Source: Cephalotus follicularis (Eukaryota; Streptophyta; Magnoliopsida; Oxalidales; Cephalotaceae). From it: a stretch of DNA of 64,000 nt. A program made the position numbers and the translations under genes. The stretch covers positions 173,227-237,226 of the forward strand of contig BDDD01002264.1 of the NCBI GenBank assembly GCA_001972305.1, in the 5' to 3' direction. Shown here one piece after another: positions 45,772-56,030 of the stretch. The notes under the pieces were generated by a model, which saw only the letters and a program-made list of their open reading frames with translations, was not told the origin of the DNA and searched no databases. How positions within the stretch are numbered: the stretch's first letter is position 1; each line of letters opens with the position of its first letter.

Positions 45772-47552
45772 TGTCACACCCCATTTACAAAAACGCAGCA
45801 TTAAAGCGGTAAGGGCAATTAACGGAAACATACAGTTCATGTAAAACCATAAAATTTAAAACTTAAACCTTTAACAAGGTACAACAGTTGCGGAAGCACA
45901 AAACCATAAGCTGTAAACCGTAACGTGTGTCCCATACCACACGCTACTCAAGAATAAGTCACCAAGCTAATCGCCCATAAAACGGAGCGTGAAAAACAAT
46001 ACAAGTTAAATTCTGTCAAGAACAAGATTATTACAACAATACAGCCGAGAACTATAACCAACATCGGTTTAAAGCAAAGCAGGAAAACGAGCAGAAACAA
46101 GATCATAACAACTTGATCATCCTTCATGTCGGTCCAACAGGTCCACGACCTCAATCTGCAAAGTAGGGGGTTAGCCGTTGTCCTCACTTGGCTAAAGCAT
46201 AACAGCAGTTCGGAATTAAAATCAATGCATGTCATGATATGAATGCATAAATGATGCAGTACAGTGGGACCCATGTTTATACATATATAAAAATGCGTAT
46301 ATCAGTACAGTAAAATATCAGTGTTACATATATAAGAAATATATGTGTACAGTAATAGTACAGTAGTAACCCGGCCAGGGCTACGTCAACAACCACAGTA
46401 ATGTCCGTGCAGGAACAACAAGCAGTACAGGATGTCCACATAGGACTAAAACAGGCAGGATGTCCACATAGGACTACAATAGGCAGTATGTGTAGCGTCG
46501 CCAACTCCTGGCCCCACGCTACACTCCCACTCCGGCCCCTACATCAGGCAACCGAGCGAGGCAACAGGACAGTGAGTTACCCAGCCATACTCCTGGCCCC
46601 TAGGTCAACCCTCCACTAATCGGCGCTGGCAGTCTCCGCCATCCAACTAGTGGTTCAAGCACAAACACATAGCAATTCATAGAGCAAACAGTGAATTCAG
46701 GCAGTACAGTACAGTAAACAGTAGTGATCGATTGATCCACAATAGTCAGGTTATTTCCAAAATGTTTCCGAAAGTGACACATTTGAAAATATACAATTTA
46801 CATAGAAAATATCATAAATCAGTTTCAGTAGCGTAAATGTTTGCCAGTTCGGTCTAGAATATGTTTATTTAGTCAAAACGTATTTCACACTCAAACATCA
46901 TATTCCGAGTTCCTATATGCATTTTTAAAGTAACAATACTTAGAAATCATAAACCAATTTCAAACAGTCAAGAACAGGCAGTAATACAGTACATATGCGA
47001 TGCATACAAATGCTCAAATGCACTCGAATAGGAATCGGGATCGTTTCATATCGTAAGGCGAAGAAAACCCCAAACAGCAGAAAAGACGTCGACGTCTTTC
47101 CGAATGACGTCGATGTCATTTCTAACAGAAGTCGATGTCCAAGTCATAGAATCAGCGCGATTCACAGAAGAAGGCGTCGATGTCCAAAAATACGCGTCGA
47201 CGTTCAAAGTCTGGGAACTCGAAACGACAGCGTACCGAGAATGGCGTCGACGCACTAAGTTAGGGACCTTAGACGTCGACGTGATTCATGCCCAAACCCA
47301 GGCAGGATAGCAAAAGGCGTCGATGTCCAAAAATACGCGTCGACGTCTTTTAAAAAGAAGTCGTCTTCTTCGTCGCGTCTCAACACACAGTAGCCATAAC
47401 ATCTCATAAACATGCATAACCACAAGTAATCATGGCAAGAAACCAACATGAAGATACTTAGCTCATATCTAACATGTCATGGCATCAATCCAGTAACCAA
47501 AACAGTTCAAGAATCATGCATATTATACACCCAAAAATCATAGACTAAGCAT
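45772..47552 (-). mobile_element. D-like fragment: partial 5' LTR
   Basis: Nearly identical to 37738-39548, including the acceptor-like box and the palindrome array (47086-47343). The 28-bp tandem repeat has two units here (46429-46484) against three in the other copy. It stops abruptly at about 47552, where LTR K resumes. Confidence 0.88.
46429..46484. repeat. 28-bp tandem repeat, two units
   Basis: Counterpart of 38395-38478 with one unit fewer and two base differences. Confidence 0.94.
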
Positions 47553-48053
47553 GTTGTAGTTTATTCATTCTTGCTAATGCCATGTATTATGGTTGAGTGG
47601 TTATGTTATTATTTGCTCAAATGCTTAAATCTTGAGTTACTGTTACTGATATTGATATGCAATTGTGTAATTGCTGCTATGCTAGTGTTATACAAGTGCA
47701 TATTCCTACTGTTTTGATCAAAGTATATACTAATACTATGGTATCAATGATTTTGCTCACTAAGTGACTTGTGCACAAAACTTAAAGGTTTTTGTTTTCA
47801 AAAGAAACCTGCAGATTAACTACTGGTTTTACCACTACTATTTACTATTATACTGTACTGTTTTCCTCTAAGTGAGGTACTGCTACCGTTTTACAAATGT
47901 TATTCTACTGTTTTATTGTTTCTAAAAGAAACTACTGCATATTACATATCATATATATATGTAATACTGTTATATTGTACTGTACTGTTTGTCTCTGCTA
48001 GTTCTGTAGTTGAGTGATAGGAGTCATCACTGACTACAACAGTGAGCCTACGT

Positions 48054-48207
48054 GCCAGGAGTTGGCTAGTGCTTATTCACCATACTGATCTGCATAGCAG
48101 ACCGTATACTGTTAGCTGCCCGCCAAGTGCCGGCAGCACTGTTTTACCTCATATCATCTGCGGAGTTGGGGTGATAGCTATGTTGCACCCATGGGCTAGG
48201 GGTTAGC
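48054..48207 (+). other. Paired small hairpins in LTR K
   Basis: GCCAGGAGTTGGC (48054-48066) and GCTAGGGGTTAGC (48195-48207). Both fold as a 4-bp stem with a GGAGT/GGGGT loop. The same pair, with stem changes that keep pairing, occurs in LTR P (63799, 63940). GCCA-type copies occur in D (38494, minus) and M (59923, minus). Confidence 0.6.
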
Positions 48208-49424
48208 AACGGTTGATGCTTTACTGGTCTTCTAACAACCACTTTACTGTTTGACTGTACCCTTGTGCGGTATTCTTGTTGATTGATCATTGTAGCCACT
48301 TGGCATGTTTGCTTATATATATTGATATATATATATATATATAACTATTTTCAAAATGATAACTGTCATACATGTTGCATCATATATTTCTTTATCATGA
48401 ATATCATCCTGCTTAGCCAAGTGAGGACAACGGCTAATACCTACTCTACTGATTTGCCGAAGTGAAGTGGAGTAGCTGCTGGAGCCGCGCTGGGAGGCTT
48501 CTGTTTTATCTTAAGGTTGTTTATGTAATAGTTATGTTGTTGTACTGAAATAAAGTTACACTCCGTAGTTATATTTACATACGAGCATGTAATATATAAC
48601 TTGTAGTTTGAACTTAAGCACGTAGTATGGGATGCGTGTGCATGTTGCCCCTTTTTAATCCAGTACGTTGTGCTTCCGCAAAAGTTTTAAGTTTATCAGT
48701 TTTGGTTAATACTGGATTTATGTTGATATCATATATGTTTGTTAAAACGGGGTGTGACAGTGTCATGCTCCCGTGCCAGGCCTACAGCATGCCTATGGTA
48801 TCCCTATACGTGGTTATATTCTCAGTATTCAACCATTTCAAAATAATGATATTCTCAAATCATTTCAAACATATGCAACTTTCAAGTATAAATTAGTTTC
48901 TCAATATGAAAATTGTTTATCAAATGATAATAACTTATCAAATAGCATTTTCATACTTGCTCGGATCAAACATACTTACGTAATCAAAATAAAACTCATT
49001 TAATATTGCAAAATGATTAAAAGAGATGATTATAAATAAAATTCATATTTTATTTATTTAACTGTAAAACTACTAAAATTCTATACTTTTACTCATAAAA
49101 TATAGATGAAATTTATTCCAAATAAAATCGAAGGAACATAATCAAAAACGAAAATCCGTACTCGTTCATAAAAATAAGATTGAATTTATACTCTAATAAA
49201 ATCAATAAGGATGAAACATTCGTACTTTATTCACTAAAAGTAAAACTGAATTTATTTCAATAAAATCAAGAAGGATAGAATGAAGGACGAAAGTACCCGT
49301 ACCTTAAGCAATTACAAAAATAACCTCAAGAAAGATCAAATAATTTCTAGGCAGCACCTCGGTCGTTACGAATATCTAAAAGATGAAAAACGATTCATAT
49401 CAGAAATTGGAATCCTTACGAAAG

Positions 49425-49502
49425 CGTTGACACTTTTCAAGAGACAGGCGACGCTTACCCACTTTGAAACTGATACGCTGACGAGAGGGCGTCGACGCTT
49501 TG
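49425..49502. repeat. Short palindrome array, GCGTCGACGC type (LTR J)
   Basis: AAGCGTTGACACTT, GGCGACGCTT, ACGCTGACG and GGCGTCGACGCTTT. Position in the LTR corresponds to the G and H arrays, but the arms are of a different type. Confidence 0.75.
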
Positions 49503-49701
49503 CTGAAACAAGGGGGGAAAAGCATAAAAGCTTTACATGAATTTAAGTGTGCTTATTGTGCTACTACGTATGACGACAAAGGTGAGGATTAAAACAATGC
49601 ATCTGTGAGAAAGACATGGTTCAACAATACTGAACACAACACATACTCTAGCACTGTACACACCACTTAACGCCATAGCCATACTAACACAGCATCACAT
49701 C

Positions 49702-49830
49702 ATGCACAACACTCACACTTCGGTTGCACACAATACACTTCCCACAACACATACACACATACTGCCCACACTCACAGCACTCACACACACATTAACACAG
49801 TACATACACACACACACACAGCCCACACTC

Positions 49831-49895
<65 letters not shown>

Positions 49896-49970
49896 ACTGC
49901 CCATACAACGCACACGCACACTTTGACTGCCCACAAAAACAAAATACAGATGCATTCACTGCACACACAC
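49702..49970. repeat. CA-rich region with a (CA)n microsatellite
   Basis: An uninterrupted CA run lies at 49836-49890 (about 27 units), within a wider CACA-rich stretch. Predicted reading frames here are repeat artefacts. It lies inside LTR J. Confidence 0.95.
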
Positions 49971-51637
49971 ACCTCGACATTTTACATGTAACTCAGGGAT
50001 ATCCACTAGGTAACGTCAAACGACGACAAAGTTGGTTGGCCAGGGTGAAGGTTCCTGGCCTACCTCGTCGATGCACAAAGCAACGTTGTCATGCTCTGCA
50101 CAGAGAAGGAAAAATGACAACTAGTGCAGAAAACAAGTGTTACACGATTAACCCAAAAGGAATACCATTTAAGCCACAGTGGCGTTCAACAAATAAAGGA
50201 CCAAACAATCAGTGAGTCACAACAAAATTAAACAGCCCATGATGCCAAACGGAGACTGGTCAGAATACATAAAAACAGGGGAGACATGCAGGCATATATG
50301 CAAATGGTGGTTGTGTTAAGGAGAGGGACGGGATCAATCCCTTGCATGTTCAGTGGTCCATATTAAAGCAAAGCAAGAAAACTAACCTAAATGACGTCGA
50401 ACCGTGGGAGGAAACACAAGGAAATCCTCCGGAGCTATGCAACAATGGCGTCCAGATGAAGAAGAGATATAAGATGAGAAAGAGAGATAAAAGAAGTTGA
50501 CTGGCTTAAGAAGAGCAAAAACGCGTGAGAGAGAGATAAGGACAGGAGAGAAAAAGGAAAGTGATAGAGTGGGAGAGAAATTGTGGGAAAGGATTAGGAA
50601 ATAGAGAGAGATTTTTGGGAGAGAGGGAGAATAAGTGAGAAACGAGAGAGAAATGAAAAAAAGAGGGAGAGAAGGAGAGAGAAAAGGTGGTGGTTTTCAT
50701 TAAAAGGATTTTTGGTATTTTTATATAATAAAGAAATTAAGAATTGGTTTAAAATAAATTTTATACATACTATTTACACACCTACTAACAAATACCCAAT
50801 TGCCCGAGGCTAGAATTAATTTTGTAGTGCCCAAAATATTATTATAATTATTGTGCGGATAATTATTGCCAACTGCGACTTAGTGTACCGTTGCAATTAA
50901 GCCCATTAGAGGCCCAAGGCAATAAAAGGATATTGCGTGTTAAAGCCCACAATTATGATGCCTAATAACTGTGTTGTCGTCGTGTTTATTAAATGGGCGT
51001 TTGAGAGTAATCGATACCAAAATGTGGATAATTAGAAGAAAAGACACATTATTGAGAGGAAGAAACGAAATAAGAAATGATGGCGTTATCATTTATGTGT
51101 GTGCCGTGCGTGTGTGTGAGGAAGCAAAAAATGGGAAAAATACGGGTGGAAAAGAGAAAAAGAAAGGAGAAAAAGTCGGGGAGAGAGAAAAAGAGAAAGA
51201 GAAAGCGAAGGCAGCGGCGAAGGGAGAAAGGAGGAAATGTGCATAGGCGCGTCGGAGAAGAGAGAAAGAGAAAGAAGAGAGGGAGATTGGCTGGAAGAAG
51301 GAAGAAAAAAGAGAAGCAGGCACCAGAGGAGGGAGAGCTCAACACTCTCTGTCTTCACTCTATCTTCTCTTCTCTCGAGCTAACGAATGCAGCTGTAGTG
51401 AGTAGTGGCAGCAGGCGATTGAAGCAGCATGAGGAACTCTGTTGGCGTAGGAAGCATAGGAAGAGAGGTTCGGTAGAGGGGAGGAGTTGTGTGCTTGGAA
51501 GTTCATCGAAGTCAGCAGCAATCCTCCAATTCGCAAGCTCTGCCATTACCATGTACAATATACGACTACACTTGCTTTGAAATGGATTTTTACCTGGGTT
51601 TTTTATGCTTCCATCGAACCCCAGCTTTACACAATCT

Positions 51638-52302
51638 GTCGACGCTTTGGATAAAATTGTCTACGCGTTGGGTTAGTCTGGCGATGCTTGACACACCAGC
51701 ATCGATGTTTTCTTCTACCAGTCGATTCCTTGTGTTGACCGTCGACGCTTTACCCAAACCGCCCACGCTCTCCTTCTAGCCGGTGGCTTAGGCGCGCCTT
51801 GGTACAAATAGTTGATGCATTGTGATAGCTGTCGATACCTAGGCCTAGCTGCCATGCTTTGCCTGAGCAAGGTCGATGATTGAGAGGGCCCTGTTGATGC
51901 CTGATGAAAATAGTCGGTGTTTTATGGTATCCGTCGATGCCCTGTGGTGGCAGTCGATGCTTATGGGTGGCAGTTGACACGCGGTGATAGCAGTCGAAGC
52001 ATGTGAGTGAGAAATTGATGCCCTAGCAGTGAATAGTTGATGCGATGTCCATTCCTTTGTGTTTCTGTGTGACAATTAGCGTTATACTTTGATTCCCAAC
52101 ACTGGCATGCAACAAGCACGTTGACGCCCAAACCAGCACTATGGGGCAATGCGTTAACGCCATCCTGGAGGCTATTAACGCTAAAGAGGACAGTCAACGC
52201 ATCAACGTGCAAAACTAAAGTGCTCCCAGTGTGTCGACGCCTATCGATTGTAAACAAAAGACGCATAATTGATGGAGTCAATGCCTAGAGGATGGTGTCG
52301 AT
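51638..52302. repeat. Longest phased palindrome array, GTCGACGC type (LTR L)
   Basis: From 51638 to 52036 about twenty degenerate GTCGAYGC sites follow one another in steps of 20-22 bp, with one step of 29. A looser set (52120-52302) follows with GTTGACGC, GTTAACGC and GTCAACGC forms. The roughly 10 bp between sites show no shared sequence. Confidence 0.9.
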
Positions 52303-52490
52303 GCTAATATCCCTGTTTTGAGTAAAACTGTCATGTTTTGCTTAGATTTTCATTTTGATTGACATCAGGCTATGGTTTGAGCCTCCAATTATCGTCTAAG
52401 GCTGTCAAGCATCCTAGACTAGCCCAGAAGGCTGACCATAAGAAGGCAGACCTTCCGAAGTCCTATGTGAGACTTCAACTGTTGTGACAG

Positions 52491-52668
52491 TGATCGACCG
52501 ATTGAACCGAAATTTCCAAATGACCGATCGAATAAACCGAAATGGATAAGTGACCGACCGAATGAACCAAAATGGCTAAGTGACCGACCGAATGCACCAA
52601 AATGGATGAGTGACCGACTATGGATCAGAATGAATGAGTGATCGATCGAATAGGTCGAAAGGCACAAG
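52491..52668. repeat. 30-bp minisatellite, six units
   Basis: Units start at 52491, 52521, 52551, 52581, 52611 and 52639 (the fifth is 28 bp). Each opens TGACCGACCGAAT or a near variant. The unit start holds CCGACCGA/TCGATCGA, itself close to a palindrome. It ends 14 bp before element E. Confidence 0.95.
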
Positions 52669-52849
52669 TGTTTGAGTAAGTGTGTAAGGATCGCAATTTC
52701 AATTAAATGTATATTGTATAATTCATGAATAAAAATTATACATTGAAATGAGATTTATTTGTTAAATGTCCTTTAATTGGCTATTGTTATTGTTGTTGTG
52801 GAAAGATGAGATAAGTGTTGAATGTAAAGGAATCAGGGCACTTGTGCGT

Positions 52850-53690
52850 CAACGCCATGAAATGACGTCGATGCCAAGTAACATTGAAACGAGCTTAAGG
52901 CTTCTTACCTTAAGGCGTTGATGCCACATGAGGACGTTGACATCCATCGATGGTGAACTAAAGGGGATAGGTGTTAACGCGGTTCAGGGAGCTTGATAAT
53001 GCCAAGGCATAAGGTCAACGCGTCGACTCTCAGCGTAGACGTTGATGACAAAACTGTCAGAAGGGTAAGTTAAAGCACTGACAGAAGATGCGTGAAGGAC
53101 AGAAATAAAGTGACACTTCTCACTTCCCCATGCTCTGCACTGACTACAAGTGGGAGAGATGCGACTGATGGAGGTCATGTCAACCTGCCATGCCTACCAT
53201 GCCGAGAGGAAGGAGAGAGAGAGAGAGAGTGGTGAAGACTCCATTAAAAACACCTTCTTATCTTCTCAAAAACCTACCCGTGAAAGAAAGTGAGGGAAAG
53301 GTGTTGCCTCGCCATTGTTGAGGTGGGAGAAGAAGCTTGAGGACCAGAGCTTAGAACCTGGACTTGGAGCAATGGGACCGGATCTTGAAGCTTGGAGAAG
53401 CTAGGATCAGATTAAAGCTTAAAGAGGTGGACCTTTGATTTGTAACTTGGAATCAAAGGTAAGAGCTTTGACATGTTTTTGAATATATAACATGCATATT
53501 GTGTAAGATAGTTCATGTATGCTTGCATTGGATTGTTGGATTCATGCTTGCTTGGGTAGAATGCATGATCTGTGTGATTGCTGCTGAGAATAATGCATGA
53601 ACCTAGTATTCACGTTCACGCCTATATGTTTTACGTTAATGCCATGAGGACTGATATACACGTTGACATCATAGTTACACGTTGACGCCT
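52850..53690. repeat. Palindrome arrays, GCGTCAACGC/GACGTCGATGCC type (LTR E)
   Basis: Proximal group 52850-53050 (GCGTCAACGCC, GACGTCGATGCC, GGCGTTGATGCC, ACGTTGACATC) and distal group 53610-53690 (CACGTTCACGCC, ACGTTGACATC, ACGTTGACGCC). Worn, in keeping with the age of element E. Confidence 0.82.
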
Positions 53691-54525
53691 TACTGTACTG
53701 TTTATGCGATTTTGACTGTTATATGTACTGTTTAATTATTGTTGTTCCTTAACTGCATACTGTTACTATTATAGATGTTTATATCTATCAAGTATTCCTA
53801 AATACTACTATTTAAAGTGATTTAAAGGATTTTGACTGAGTGCTATATGCACAACTGTTTTACTGTTACCCAAAAGGGCAAACCACTGTTTTCCACGGTT
53901 ACTGTTTTCCTCCACTAAGAGAAACTGAAACTGTTTTCCTCCACTGAGTGGCACTGTTTACTATTTTCTCAAAAGAGATTTTACTGAACTATTTTACCGT
54001 ATATTACATATCAAAATGTAATTTTGCTATACTTGACTGTACTATTTGTCTCTGCTATTCTGTTAGTCGAGGGATAGGAGCCATCACTAACTACAGAGGT
54101 GAGCCTAGGTGCCAGGAGTTGGTAGAGCTTATTCACCAAACTTGTCTGCAACGCAGACTATGCACTGTTAACTGCCCACCAAGTGCCGGCTATACTGTTT
54201 ACCTCCTATCATAAGCAAAGTTGGGGTGATAGCGAGGTGGCTCCATGTAGGCTAGGGGTTAGCGACGTCTTGATGCCCACTACTGGTGTTCGGACAAACA
54301 CTGGTCTTTGGACACCTACTGGACTGATTGTTTGTACCCTTGTGCGGTATCACTGATGGCTGTATTGACTGTAGCCACTTGGCATGTTTTCTTATATATT
54401 GACACATATATATATTACTGTTTTAAATGATATAAACTGTCTGCATTATTGCATACATATGTTCGTTACCATGCAATTTTCCTACCTAGCCAAGTGAGGA
54501 CAACGACTAATACCTACTTTTTCAG
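53459..54525 (+). promoter_or_regulatory. Putative LTR intron (LTR E)
   Basis: Donor-like CAAAG|GTAAGAG at 53459 (near-consensus). Branch-like GACTAAT, then a pyrimidine tract ending TTTTTCAG at 54525. The distal palindrome array lies inside. Confidence 0.5.
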
Positions 54526-54920
54526 ATTGACGACGGACTTGGGACAAGCTGCTGAAGCAACACTTGGAGGCTTCTTATTGCAAGGTTGTTAAAGTTGTAA
54601 TGCTTTTGAATATTGTTATAAAGTCATACTTTGTTAAGTTATATTTACATTGCTGATATGTATTATGTAACTCGTATTATACTTGGTATGCATGTAGTAT
54701 GGGCTACATGCGAACACCTTATATGATCCAGTATATTTAATGCTTCCGCAAAACTTTAAAATTTCTTTATGTGTTTGATTGATACTAGATTAGACCGTTG
54801 ACCATATGCATTAATATGAGAACGGGGTATGACAAGTATGGTAGCTATCGCTAGGATATTATCCTCGACAGTAAGTAAATTGTTCCTTGTGATTAACATC
54901 GTTTTAATTATAGGAATAAA

Positions 54921-56030
54921 ATGGATCACCGAAGGGGTAGGCGGGGGAGCCAAAGAATAGAAGAAGAAGAAGTTAATGCCCCTCAAATGAATGAAGAAGT
55001 TAATGTCCCATAGATGAATAAAGGAGGCAATGTTCTGCAAATGCCTGAAGGAAGAGTTGTTCCCCCAGTGAACCAAGAAATGGGTGCCCTACACCGCATG
55101 GCTGATTTGTTGCAACAACAAATGCAAGCTAATGCAGAGAATATGGCAGAGTTGTGACGTATGTATGAAGCTAATCAATGGTACCAAAATGCACCGGAAG
55201 TTAATCCAGCTTGTGAATTTAGGTGAGATCTGGAGAGATTCATAAGGCAGAATCCTCCGATATTCAAGGGTGAGCTTGATGCCACTATAGCGAAATAGTG
55301 GATGAGGGACATGGAGAAAATCTTTGCTACTCTAGGGTGTACTGATGAGCAGAAGTTGAATTTTACGGTGTACCGGTTGTGGGGAGAAGCCACCCATTGG
55401 TGGGAATTGGTTAAAGCAAAGTGGGAATCTCTTAATCTTGGCCGAACTTGGGATAGGTTCCAGACAGAGTTTTTGGACGCTTATGTTCAACAGATGGAGC
55501 GTGACCGGAGGGAGACTGAATTGCTAGAGCTACGTCAAGGTGATGTGATAGTGGCTCAATACCAGACCAGATTTATTGAGATTTCTAGGCGCACGCCCTA
55601 TCTCGTGGAGGGTGAGTCAAGGAATATAAGGATGCTCTTAAAAGGTTGAGACCGGATATCATATCTAAGCTGGTGGTACTATAGCTGACTTCTTTTGTTG
55701 ATGTCATAGAGAAGGCAAGAATTCTGTAAGCGGATGTAAATGAGAGAAGAATGGAGAGATCTTGTAATTCTCAATCGAGATCAGCTCATTCACAAGGGCA
55801 GGGAAGTAATAATCCTACTGGATCATCGAGGTTGGGCAATACGAGGCAAGGAGGCTCTCGGAGGAATGCTTCTCGTTCCAAAACTCTAAACAAAAGAGGC
55901 CAACAGAGTACTGAGACTTGTAGTTTTTGTAATCTTTAGGGCCACAATGAGAGCGGTTGATGGAAGAAACTGGGAAGATGTTTGTGATGTGGCTCGCAGG
56001 AACATCAACTGAAGGAATGTCCGATAATGA
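54921..56030 (+). pseudogene. Element E Gag remnant
   Basis: Start at 54921 (MDHRRGRRGSQRIEEEE) right after an acceptor-like TTAATTATAG. The core includes [58 protein letters not shown] and the RTPYLVEGES block. A Ser/Arg/Gly-rich linker and a zinc-knuckle region follow (about 55910-56025). Fossil. Confidence 0.84.

Larger units (their letters stand above)
42796..47552 (-). mobile_element. D-like gypsy fragment lying within solo LTR K
   Basis: Minus-strand piece that starts within integrase and ends within an LTR, so neither end is an element end. Order: integrase part (42796-43450), RNase H and RT (43481-44760), protease/linker and Gag (44760-45658), primer site (45756-45767), partial LTR (45772-47552). 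The LTR part is nearly identical to 37738-39548 of element D. It is broken. Both junctions inside an LTR, without target duplication, make an ordinary insertion unlikely. Confidence 0.82.
41391..48759 (+). mobile_element. Solo LTR K (TGTAATAACCG...GGGGTGTGACA), interrupted
   Basis: The left part (41391 to about 42795) and right part (about 47553-48759) together make a 2.6-kb LTR of the family of LTR P (61925) and the LTRs of E and F. Flanks are GTGTT (41386-41390) and GTGTC (48760-48764), a target duplication with one mismatch inside LTR J. Palindrome arrays are CAGTCGACTG/CAGCCGACTG type (41563-41739 and 42345-42500). Donor-like GTs lie at 42001 and 42193. A TA run lies at 48326-48343. Between the parts lies the D-like fragment. 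Confidence 0.78.
37053..50822 (-). mobile_element. LTR J: minus LTR of the G/H type, split by nested insertions
   Basis: Three pieces (37053-37737, 41242-41385, 48765-50822) together give about 2.9 kb that follows the H and G LTRs in reverse order. Landmarks are the TTACA end at 37053, the GCGGTAGGTTATCAGGG acceptor-like region near 37345, the CCGTGCCAGGCC block (48773) and a GTACCTTA-type block at 49300. The array at 49425-49502 is GCGTCGACGC type, unlike G and H. No coding region accompanies it, and whether it is solo is unclear. Element D and solo LTR K lie in it. Confidence 0.72.
50823..52682 (+). mobile_element. LTR L (partial): plus LTR start of another gypsy family
   Basis: TGTAGTGCCCAAAATATT at 50823 looks like a gypsy LTR start, placed right where LTR J stops. 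It runs through a GA-rich leader-like part (51120-51330), the longest palindrome array in the window (51638-52302) and a 30-bp minisatellite, and is cut by element E at 52683. No matching end is in the window, so the identity as an LTR is inferred from position and layout. Confidence 0.6.
52683..54834 (+). mobile_element. Element E, 5' LTR
   Basis: TGTAAGGATCGCAATTTC to GGGGTATGACA, 2152 bp. It holds palindrome arrays of GCGTCAACGC type (52850-53050, 53610-53690), a donor-like AAAG|GTAAGAG at 53459, and a branch/acceptor-like CTACTTTTTCAG|ATTGACG ending at 54525. The hairpin motif lies at 54111-54123. Confidence 0.85.

Noticed and set aside
49702-49980. Open reading frames on both strands
   Set aside because: They are translations of the CA repeat (Thr-His or Val-Cys runs) with no homology or start context.
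51049-51580. Basic reading frame rich in Lys/Arg/Glu
   Set aside because: Lies in a GA-rich leader-like part of LTR L; composition explains it and no domain is visible.
51638-52302. CRISPR-like layout (short palindromes with unique spacers)
   Set aside because: Repeats are only about 10 bp and degenerate, spacers about 10 bp, in a plant LTR without cas genes; this is not a CRISPR array.
52419-52667. Minus reading frame with repeated Phe-Gly-Arg-Ser-Leu units
   Set aside because: It is the translation of the 30-bp minisatellite; the unit being a multiple of three keeps the frame open.
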